Positions 1-5,269 of a DNA stretch of 12,085 bases are shown here, in pieces. The translations under genes and the position numbers were made by a program. The notes under the pieces are model-generated. The model made no database searches and was not told where the DNA came from. It saw only the letters and a list, made by a program, of their open reading frames with translations. This DNA is from Candidatus Pacearchaeota archaeon. GTDB taxonomy: Archaea; Nanoarchaeota; Nanoarchaeia; Pacearchaeales; GW2011-AR1. Positions within the stretch are counted from its first letter, which is position 1, and every line of letters begins with the position of its first letter. Location: assembly GCA_002690445.1 (NCBI GenBank), contig NZER01000342.1, positions 1 through 12,085 of the forward strand, in the 5' to 3' direction.

Positions 1-63
1 ATAGCTCAAACTGAAGATGATTTTATAGTAATTAAATCAAAGGAAAAACAATATGAAATGTAG
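1..63 (+). CDS. 3' end of an unidentified upstream gene (partial)
   Basis: Frame 1 is open from the first base to a TAG stop at 61-63, giving a 20-residue tail (ending KEKQYEM) of normal, charged composition. The start lies outside the window. The tail overlaps the next gene by 11 bp, the same tight packing seen through the rest of this operon, which makes a real gene end more likely than a chance open frame. Too little is present to suggest a function. Confidence 0.5.
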   Translation: MAQTEDDFIVIKSKEKQYEM

Positions 64-241
64 TATTTGTGGACATAAAATTAAAGCTGACCTAAATGGT
101 TGGACAGGAGGTCATAATCCATGGCCAGTTAATGAAGGTAAATGTTGTGGCGAATGTAATGATGAAGTAGTAATACCAAGAAGACTACATGATTATAATA
201 AACAAATAATTATAAAGGAGACAAAAGATGGGAGAGTTTAA
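53..241 (+). CDS. small zinc-ribbon-like phage protein
   Basis: A 62-aa protein with a CxxC pair near the N-terminus (C3, C6) and a CCxxC cluster (C31, C32, C35). This four-cysteine layout is typical of a zinc ribbon. The text between the pairs (NGWTGGHNPWPVNEGKCC) resembles short zinc-ribbon proteins I know from many phage genomes, whose function is not established. The ATG at 53 has AAAGGA at 40-45 in front of it. Binding of nucleic acid or a protein partner is a guess from the fold type only. The first gene of the block overlaps the upstream gene tail by 11 bp and the next gene by 14 bp, so it is part of one polycistronic message. Confidence 0.75.
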   Translation: MKCSICGHKIKADLNGWTGGHNPWPVNEGKCCGECNDEVVIPRRLHDYNKQIIIKETKDGRV

Positions 242-437
242 AAAGGTATGGCAATTTGTACAAGATGAAGATTATTTTGGATTGTTAAAGTTCTTTGAGC
301 ATAAAGGAATAAAGAATCCTGGCAGAAGAGCTATAGAATATATAGAAGAACACAAAAGAGATATAGAATTTGCAATGAAAGAACAGAGTTATGAAAACTG
401 GATAAACGATATAGAGGGTTCTAAACAATTAAAATGA
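228..437 (+). CDS. hypothetical small phage protein (69 aa)
   Basis: Not recognised. The 69-aa product is charged and mostly helical in appearance, with aromatic residues in its first third (VWQFVQDEDYFGLLKFF) and no cysteines, signal peptide or membrane segment. The ATG at 228 is preceded by a near-perfect Shine-Dalgarno AAAGGAG at 214-220 with 7-nt spacing, which is the main evidence that it is translated. It overlaps the zinc-ribbon gene by 14 bp and the next gene by 4 bp (ATGA). Confidence 0.7.
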   Translation: MGEFKKVWQFVQDEDYFGLLKFFEHKGIKNPGRRAIEYIEEHKRDIEFAMKEQSYENWINDIEGSKQLK

Positions 438-697
438 AAGAAGCAATAGTTACAGTTAAGTTTACCGAAACAGAAATTGATAATTTATATTATGCTTTAA
501 ATGCATATATTTCAAGTAATGAGAAAGAAATTGCAGGAGGTGTTAATATACCATTAGTTAAGGCTAATTACTATAAGCTAAAAGGAGACTTAATGAAAAT
601 TAAGAAATGGATAAAGGATACAAAACATGAAGCAGAAATCGACAAAAGAGTTAGTGAGGAAAGCCCTAAAGAACAAACCAAAATGGAAACCGTCTAA
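434..697 (+). CDS. hypothetical phage protein (87 aa)
   Basis: Not recognised. The 87-aa product starts with a short beta-like stretch (EAIVTVKFTE), followed by helical segments rich in Lys and Glu, and ends in a hydrophilic tail (KRVSEESPKEQTKMETV) that looks disordered. It starts by an ATGA overlap with the previous stop, so translation is probably coupled; a weak AGAGGG lies at 414-419. Its last 71 bp are also read in another frame by the next gene, so the hydrophilic tail is double-coded. Confidence 0.65.
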   Translation: MKEAIVTVKFTETEIDNLYYALNAYISSNEKEIAGGVNIPLVKANYYKLKGDLMKIKKWIKDTKHEAEIDKRVSEESPKEQTKMETV

Positions 698-890
698 AGG
701 TTTTAAATATTTAAAAGATGTACAAATAGGTAATCTTATAGAGCTAAATAATGGCACAAAAGCTGTATTAATTAGTATAACACCATCTTCAGCACAGGTA
801 CTAGTAATAAGCTCCCCTAATAGTAATGGTGATTATTATACTGGCAAACATTTATGGTCATTAGAAACAGAAGTAAAGGAGATTGGATGA
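627..890 (+). CDS. hypothetical phage protein (87 aa), overlaps previous gene by 71 bp
   Basis: Not recognised. The N-terminal 30 residues are strongly basic (KQKSTKELVRKALKNKPKWK). The rest alternates hydrophobic and polar residues around a turn (LIELNNGTKAVLISITPSSA), suggesting a small beta-barrel, perhaps SH3-like; this is inference from pattern only. The ATG at 627 is supported by AAAGGA at 613-618 with 8-nt spacing. No later ATG exists in this frame before the folded part begins, so the long overlap with the upstream gene seems real. The stop (TGA 888-890) overlaps the next ATG. Confidence 0.65.
   Translation: MKQKSTKELVRKALKNKPKWKPSKGFKYLKDVQIGNLIELNNGTKAVLISITPSSAQVLVISSPNSNGDYYTGKHLWSLETEVKEIG
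875..881 (+). promoter_or_regulatory. Shine-Dalgarno site deciding the 887 start
   Basis: AAAGGAG is complementary to the 16S rRNA 3' end and lies 5 nt before ATG 887. It favours this start over the in-frame start at 854, which has no such site. Confidence 0.7.
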
Positions 891-1279
891 TAAAATATAA
901 TAAATGCCCAGCTTGCGGATATAGTTTATATAAAAATCATAATATCCTTGGCGATATACAACAGTTAATTAGCAAGCGAAACGATAGCACCAAGAAGCTG
1001 TTGAGAAAGATATCGAGTCTTATATCGAATAATATACCAGCAGACAAATCTAATAGAAGATTAATGCAGTTTTTATTTGGAATAAAAGGTTCAGAAGATA
1101 ATGTTGTGGAATGGGGAATAGAACAATTTTATTCTAAAAGATATTATCTTAGTGGTAAAGGATATAGTTATTTATCAAAAATAATACAAAACAGAGACAA
1201 GAATTTGGTGTCAGTTGCAAAAAATGAGAGAACTATATTAGGAAGCTCTCCACCAATAATTAATAATAGAGGAAAATGA
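887..1279 (+). CDS. hypothetical protein with single CPxC zinc-knuckle pair (130 aa)
   Basis: Not recognised. I start it at ATG 887 rather than at the upstream in-frame start at 854. AAAGGAG at 875-881 sits 5 nt before 887, and the result is an ATGA overlap with the preceding stop. The 130-aa product begins with KCPACG (C7, C10), a half zinc knuckle with no second cysteine pair, so metal binding would need a dimer or another ligand. The remainder is basic and helical, with aromatic-rich text near residues 65-95 (FLFGIKGSED, QFYSKRYYLSGKGYSYL). The position in a replication operon and the basic charge suggest a nucleic-acid role, but nothing in the sequence proves it. Confidence 0.7.
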   Translation: MIKYNKCPACGYSLYKNHNILGDIQQLISKRNDSTKKLLRKISSLISNNIPADKSNRRLMQFLFGIKGSEDNVVEWGIEQFYSKRYYLSGKGYSYLSKIIQNRDKNLVSVAKNERTILGSSPPIINNRGK

Positions 1280-1280
1280 A

Positions 1281-1442
1281 ATGACAAGAGAAACAATTAG
1301 AGATTTTATCCCATGGGAAGACTACTACGAAAGCAGGGATAATTTAACACAATTAGTTAAAAGAATGTTTACAGATATTAAAAGAGCAATTAAACTAAAT
1401 AAAAGAACACTTAATGAAAATAAAAATAGGAGAGTAAAATGA
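1281..1442 (+). CDS. small hypothetical protein (53 aa)
   Basis: A 53-codon frame from ATG 1281 to TGA 1440-1442 fills the otherwise empty gap between two genes. AGAGGA at 1268-1273 precedes the ATG with 7-nt spacing, and the stop overlaps the next ATG by 4 bp (ATGA), as at several other junctions in this operon. The product begins MTRETIRDFIPWEDYYESRD and continues as a basic helix (LTQLVKRMFTDIKRAIKLNK). No family is recognised. A basic helical peptide could bind nucleic acid or a partner protein, but that is speculation. Evidence for the gene is positional plus the ribosome binding site. Confidence 0.6.
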   Translation: MTRETIRDFIPWEDYYESRDNLTQLVKRMFTDIKRAIKLNKRTLNENKNRRVK

Positions 1443-2224
1443 ATAGTAATTTTGAACATGCAATGTTTCCAGTATTTGAGGCTGGTGTAACATATGACAC
1501 ACCAAATGGAGATATTAGAACAGATTATAAGTTGATAGTTAGAAAAGATACAAATAAGATATTATCATGTATGACAAATGAATATAAAGTAGTAAAGAAC
1601 GAAACAATCATTAAATATGCATTACCTGTTATACAGGATGCAGGAGGAATGTTTAAGGAATGTAAAACATTTGCAGAAGGAGCAAGAACTATCATGACTT
1701 GGCATTTTCCAAATGAACAGGTAACTATTGGAAAAAATGATGTACTTACACCAGAAATTATTATTAAGAATAGTTATGATGGCACTATTGGTGTTAATGT
1801 ATTAGCAGGAGCTTTTAGATTAGTATGCACTAATGGAATGATTATAGGTGTAGTAGCTCATGATTATAGGAATAAACACAGTGTATATAATGTTAAGCTT
1901 AATGATATTGAAGGTATCATAATAGAAACTATTGCTAAAACTAAAGCTACATTTAAAGATGAATTCCCTATACTGCAGAATACAGAAATAAAAGAAAAGC
2001 ATATAGTTGATTTCTTAAAGATGTTTCCAATTAAAGCTAATAGTGTAGTAACACAAAGACTTATTGCAGACAGACCAAAAACATTTTGGGATTTGTTTAA
2101 TGTAGGCACCAATGTTACCACACACCACATGGATAGGAATACTGAATCAACACATAAACTGGAGAATATGTTATATGAACGAGTCAAGAAAATGGCACTC
2201 AGCGAAAACAAGGCAGTTGCGTAA
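1439..2224 (+). CDS. DUF932-family phage/plasmid protein
   Basis: The 261-aa product matches the DUF932 (PF06067) family found in phages and plasmids. The hallmarks are the central FRLVCTNGMIIG segment (about residues 127-138), the preceding IIIKNSYDGT strand, and a C-terminal WDLFNVGTNVTTHH segment (about 217-230) matching the family's usual W..yN..T...H region. Family length is roughly 250-350 aa, so this is a complete, compact member. Its biochemical role is not established; members commonly sit in replication or recombination neighbourhoods, as here next to a DnaB-like helicase and a RuvC-like nuclease. The ATG at 1439 has AGGAGAG at 1428-1434. The last 50 bp overlap the methylase gene. 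Confidence 0.85.
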   Translation: MNSNFEHAMFPVFEAGVTYDTPNGDIRTDYKLIVRKDTNKILSCMTNEYKVVKNETIIKYALPVIQDAGGMFKECKTFAEGARTIMTWHFPNEQVTIGKNDVLTPEIIIKNSYDGTIGVNVLAGAFRLVCTNGMIIGVVAHDYRNKHSVYNVKLNDIEGIIIETIAKTKATFKDEFPILQNTEIKEKHIVDFLKMFPIKANSVVTQRLIADRPKTFWDLFNVGTNVTTHHMDRNTESTHKLENMLYERVKKMALSENKAVA

Positions 2225-3059
2225 ACTATCACCAGGTTGGTTAGATTGCCCAGTAATAATACCATATTATGGTGGTAAGGTAATCCTTAGTAAAACACTC
2301 GTTCCGTTGATATGCCCACACAGTAGATACATTGAAGTTTTTGCTGGTGGGCTATCAATGTTCTTTAGGAAACACAAAGTTAAATGGAATGTATTAAATG
2401 ACAAAGATAATGACATTGTTAATTTATACATGTGTGTTATAGAAAAGAAAAAAGAATTAATAGAGAATCTATTTTGGCTTCCAAAATCAAGAGAATTATT
2501 CTTAAATTTCAGAGAGGAATTGAATGATAATAAGATTAATATACCTGACGCCTATCGAGCTGCAAAGTATTTTTATTGTATTAGGAATAGCTTTAATAAA
2601 CTTATTCATACTCCGTTTAGTAAGAATAAAGATATGAATAAGGACTGGGAAATAGAACTTGAATATTCAAGAGAAAAGTTAGGTCAATCAACAATAGAAA
2701 ATCTTGACTTTGAGGAACTCTTAGAAAAGTATCCACCAAGAGAAGATGATTTCTGGTACTTAGACCCACCATATTTTATAGCAACAGATAAGGGAGACTA
2801 TTATCGAAGCAACTTTAGCAAAGAAGACCACATCAGGCTTGTGTCATGTATAGATAAAATGGATGAGTTTGGAGCAAAATTCATGGTTAGTTATGATTAC
2901 AGACCTGAGGTTAAAGAATATTATGGTAAATATAACATAAAGACTCTTAATATGACATATAGTGGAGCAACTCATGAGGGAAGGGTAAAAGAAAGAAAGG
3001 AATATGTAATAATGAATTATGAACCAATATCTCAAGTAGAGATTTTTAAGGAGAATTGA
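2175..3059 (+). CDS. D12-class (Dam-like) DNA N6-adenine methyltransferase
   Basis: Transfers a methyl group from S-adenosylmethionine to N6 of adenine in duplex DNA; the recognition site cannot be read from sequence. Motifs appear in the order expected for D12 alpha-type enzymes: IPYYGGK (about residues 29-35) and YIEVFAGG (52-59) for AdoMet binding, NDKDNDIVNLY (75-85), and the catalytic YLDPPY (195-200), ending with the typical ERKEYVIMNYE. I chose ATG 2175, with GGAGA at 2161-2165, giving 294 aa. The frame is open back to 2112, but that longer version has no ribosome site and adds text foreign to the family. It overlaps the DUF932 gene by 50 bp. Likely role: protecting phage DNA from restriction or marking it. 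No GATC occurs in the window, so a GATC specificity would leave it without local substrate. No restriction partner is visible. Confidence 0.9.
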   Translation: MNESRKWHSAKTRQLRKLSPGWLDCPVIIPYYGGKVILSKTLVPLICPHSRYIEVFAGGLSMFFRKHKVKWNVLNDKDNDIVNLYMCVIEKKKELIENLFWLPKSRELFLNFREELNDNKINIPDAYRAAKYFYCIRNSFNKLIHTPFSKNKDMNKDWEIELEYSREKLGQSTIENLDFEELLEKYPPREDDFWYLDPPYFIATDKGDYYRSNFSKEDHIRLVSCIDKMDEFGAKFMVSYDYRPEVKEYYGKYNIKTLNMTYSGATHEGRVKERKEYVIMNYEPISQVEIFKEN

Positions 3060-3060
3060 A

Positions 3061-4383
3061 ATGAATGATGAAATAAAAATGCTTCCTCACTCAGAAGAAG
3101 CTGAAAGGGCATTGTTAGGATGTATGATTTCTGGTGGTGCAAGGGAACAAGAGATAGGAATGGCATGGATTAGAGATGATGATGCTTTTTATCATAAAGA
3201 CTGTAGAAATGTATGGAAGGCTATAAAGGATTTATATAAGGATGGAATAGAAATAGACTTTATTACTCTTAGTGACAAAGTAAGAGATTTAACTGGGACA
3301 AGTGAAGCATATTTTATAACAGGATTAGCTGAATCAATACCAACTACAGCAAATGTAGATAGTTATGCAAAGATAGTTTGGGAAAGATACATACAAAGAG
3401 AAACTGCTAAGTCTGCAGATAAATTAGTTAAAGCTTCTTATGATGATTATAAAAAGGTAAGCAGGTTGTTAGAAAGACATACAAAACTAATTCAGGAATT
3501 AAAGGAAATACAACCAAGTAAAGGCAAAGATATATCACAGCTTGTAGATGAAATGAAAGTAATTGTTAAAGAAGGAAGTAATATAATCCCATTTAATAGA
3601 AGTTATTTAGATTTTTCTGCAGGAGGTATGACTAGAAAAGAGATTACAGTATTAGGAGGAAGGCCAGGTCATGGCAAAACTACACTAGTAGCTAATATAA
3701 TTAAAGGATTAATTGAACAAGGATATTGTGTAATGTTATTCAATAGAGAAATGAGTAACACAGAAATGCTCAAGAAGCTGGTAGTTATAGAAAGTAACAG
3801 GCTTGAGTACAGTCATATAAGACAAAATGCAGTTGTTGATGCAACTCAAAGAGAATTTGATAGTATATCAGATAAACTAAAGGGTATATATAAGAATCTA
3901 ATAATGTTTGACACAATAAGAAATCTTAATGACTCTTTAAGGGAAATATCAAAACATAAACCAGATATTGTAATAGATGATTATATTCAATTAATACAAG
4001 CGAATGGTGTTAGAGAAGGCAGAAGGTTTGAGATTGAGAAAATAATGCAAGAATATAAATGGATGTGTAAGTCAGAAAATTGTAGTGCGTTATTAGTATC
4101 ACAGTTAAATAGAGAAATTGAAAAGAGATTAGACCCAAGACCAAGGATGAGTGATTATGCAGAATCAGGTGTAATAGAACAAACTGCAGAAACTGCAATG
4201 TTTGTATTCTATGGATATAATTTTGACCATGGTAAGTTTAACGAACATCAAAGTGAAATAATAGTTAGTAAATCAAGATATGGCAAAATAGGAACACATA
4301 GGGTAGGATTCAACGGTAATAGATGTAAATTCTATATGAACTCAGATATGGCTAAAGGAGATATACCGAAAAACGGTGCCTAG
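3061..4383 (+). CDS. dnaB: replicative DNA helicase, DnaB-like
   Basis: Hexameric 5'-3' helicase that would unwind the phage replication fork. The N-terminal domain has the DnaB signature PHSEEAERALLGCMI (about residues 9-23) and TANVDSYAKIVWERY (96-110). The RecA-like C-terminal domain carries Walker A GGRPGHGKTT (199-208), FNREMS with the catalytic glutamate E230, Walker B IVIDDYIQLI (303-312), SQLNRE (347-352), the SDYAESGVIEQ block (364-374) and the arginine-finger segment KSRYGKIG (404-411). At 440 aa it is close to the normal length. AAGGAG at 3048-3053 sets ATG 3061. Differences from bacterial DnaB include Arg for the usual Leu in FSLEMS and EQTAE for EQDAD, which suit a phage paralogue. 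No loader gene is seen nearby. Confidence 0.95.
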   Translation: MNDEIKMLPHSEEAERALLGCMISGGAREQEIGMAWIRDDDAFYHKDCRNVWKAIKDLYKDGIEIDFITLSDKVRDLTGTSEAYFITGLAESIPTTANVDSYAKIVWERYIQRETAKSADKLVKASYDDYKKVSRLLERHTKLIQELKEIQPSKGKDISQLVDEMKVIVKEGSNIIPFNRSYLDFSAGGMTRKEITVLGGRPGHGKTTLVANIIKGLIEQGYCVMLFNREMSNTEMLKKLVVIESNRLEYSHIRQNAVVDATQREFDSISDKLKGIYKNLIMFDTIRNLNDSLREISKHKPDIVIDDYIQLIQANGVREGRRFEIEKIMQEYKWMCKSENCSALLVSQLNREIEKRLDPRPRMSDYAESGVIEQTAETAMFVFYGYNFDHGKFNEHQSEIIVSKSRYGKIGTHRVGFNGNRCKFYMNSDMAKGDIPKNGA

Positions 4384-4597
4384 TAATTGTTGGAGCTGTT
4401 CATATAAAAAAGAAAAACAAATATCATTATTCGGTGTTTGCTTATACTTCTTGCAAATTGGCAAAGAAGCAAAAGAAATACCAGATAACATAGTTGATGT
4501 CGGTTGTAAGCACTATGTTGAAAGAAGTGATGATAAAAATATTAGAGGTACTATACAAATGATAATAGAACTCTTTGATGGTGAGTTAACTAAGTGA
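4376..4597 (+). CDS. small four-cysteine protein (73 aa)
   Basis: The product has C5, C8, C22 and C44, with CKH near C44, spaced as CxxC-x13-C-x21-C. That pattern could hold zinc or, less likely, an iron-sulfur cluster. I recognise the general type from phage genomes but know no function. The start is GTG 4376, 8 bp inside the helicase gene; AAAGGAG at 4354-4360 is somewhat far (15 nt), so coupling to helicase translation may matter. The stop overlaps the next GTG by 4 bp (GTGA). Its place between helicase and nuclease suggests a replication accessory role, but this is inference. Confidence 0.7.
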   Translation: MPSNCWSCSYKKEKQISLFGVCLYFLQIGKEAKEIPDNIVDVGCKHYVERSDDKNIRGTIQMIIELFDGELTK

Positions 4598-5076
4598 TTA
4601 TTTTAGGTATTGACCCTGGTGCAGGAGGAGCTATTGTAACCTGGCACAAAGGCATTGATGTCATTAAGAAGTGTCCCGACAACGCTGAAAAAATGCATGA
4701 TGTAGTATCACATATTAAGAACAGCAGCTGGGTTGATGGTAATGGAAAGTGTGTAGCATATCTGGAGAAGGTATGGGCAAGACCAACCAATGCTACAAGA
4801 GCAGCTTTTCACTTTGGAGAAAATTATGGAAGGTGGCAAGGAGTGTTGGCTGCACATAGAATACCAATAATATATGTATTACCAACTAGGTGGATAAAAT
4901 ATTGGGAGAATAAACTAAAGATTAAACTACCAAAGGAATATAAGGATAAAAAAAAGGCTCTAAAAGAAATCGCAAGTAATTATACAGAAAGAAAAGTAAC
5001 TCTTATAAACGCAGATGCTATACTAATAACACTATATGGTCTGCATGAACAACAAAATTTAGAAAGTGAGAAGTAA
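4594..5076 (+). CDS. RuvC-like Holliday junction resolvase / RNase H-fold nuclease
   Basis: The 160-aa length suits a phage RuvC. The N-terminus ILGIDPGAGGAIV (D7) is the hallmark first strand, YLEKVWARP gives the second acidic ligand (E58), and NADAILITLYGL near the C-terminus gives D141 in the final helix. The family cuts four-way or branched DNA with two metal ions, and in phages resolves replication intermediates before packaging. The residue three before D141, normally acidic in E. coli RuvC (D138), is isoleucine here, so one metal ligand is missing or displaced. The start is GTG 4594, with GGTGAG at 4580-4585, coupled to the preceding stop. Activity is expected but not certain given the altered site. 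Confidence 0.85.
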   Translation: MIILGIDPGAGGAIVTWHKGIDVIKKCPDNAEKMHDVVSHIKNSSWVDGNGKCVAYLEKVWARPTNATRAAFHFGENYGRWQGVLAAHRIPIIYVLPTRWIKYWENKLKIKLPKEYKDKKKALKEIASNYTERKVTLINADAILITLYGLHEQQNLESEK

Positions 5077-5077
5077 A

Positions 5078-5269
5078 ATGAATCAAGTCTATGATGAAAA
5101 ATTAAGAACCTTAATTGGAGTAATGAAATTTAACTTTGAAATACTTGAGCAAAATGAAGCTGTTAGAACAGAGGATAGAAATGATTTTCTTATTGCAATA
5201 TTAAGTGAGCTAAAATCACTATGTGAAGATGTACTCCCAATATTGTTAAGAGTAAAGAAGTTAGGGTAG
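5078..5269 (+). CDS. hypothetical small helical protein (63 aa), last gene of the + operon
   Basis: Not recognised. The 63-aa product is almost entirely helical by pattern, with heptad-like hydrophobics (LIGVMKFNFEILEQ, FLIAILSELKSLCEDVLPILL), so a small helical bundle or dimer is plausible. I start at ATG 5078 with GTGAG/GAGAAG just upstream. An in-frame GTG at 5066 would add four residues but has no clear ribosome site. It lies 1 bp past the RuvC stop. Its stop (5267-5269) lies 9 bp inside the opposing giant gene, so the two operons meet without a spacer. Confidence 0.6.
   Translation: MNQVYDEKLRTLIGVMKFNFEILEQNEAVRTEDRNDFLIAILSELKSLCEDVLPILLRVKKLG

Noticed and set aside
854..886. Longer N-terminus (11 extra residues) for the CPxC protein
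   Set aside because: No ribosome site precedes 854, whereas ATG 887 has AAAGGAG at ideal spacing and an ATGA overlap.
2112..2174. Longer N-terminus (21 extra residues) for the methylase
   Set aside because: It would lie wholly inside the DUF932 gene, has no ribosome site, and adds text outside the D12 family. GGAGA before ATG 2175 fits better.
1864..2265. 133-codon antisense open frame opposite the DUF932 gene
   Set aside because: The product is hydrophobic, low-complexity text from an antisense frame of an AT-rich gene. It has no ribosome site or family resemblance, and the + strand gene is well supported.
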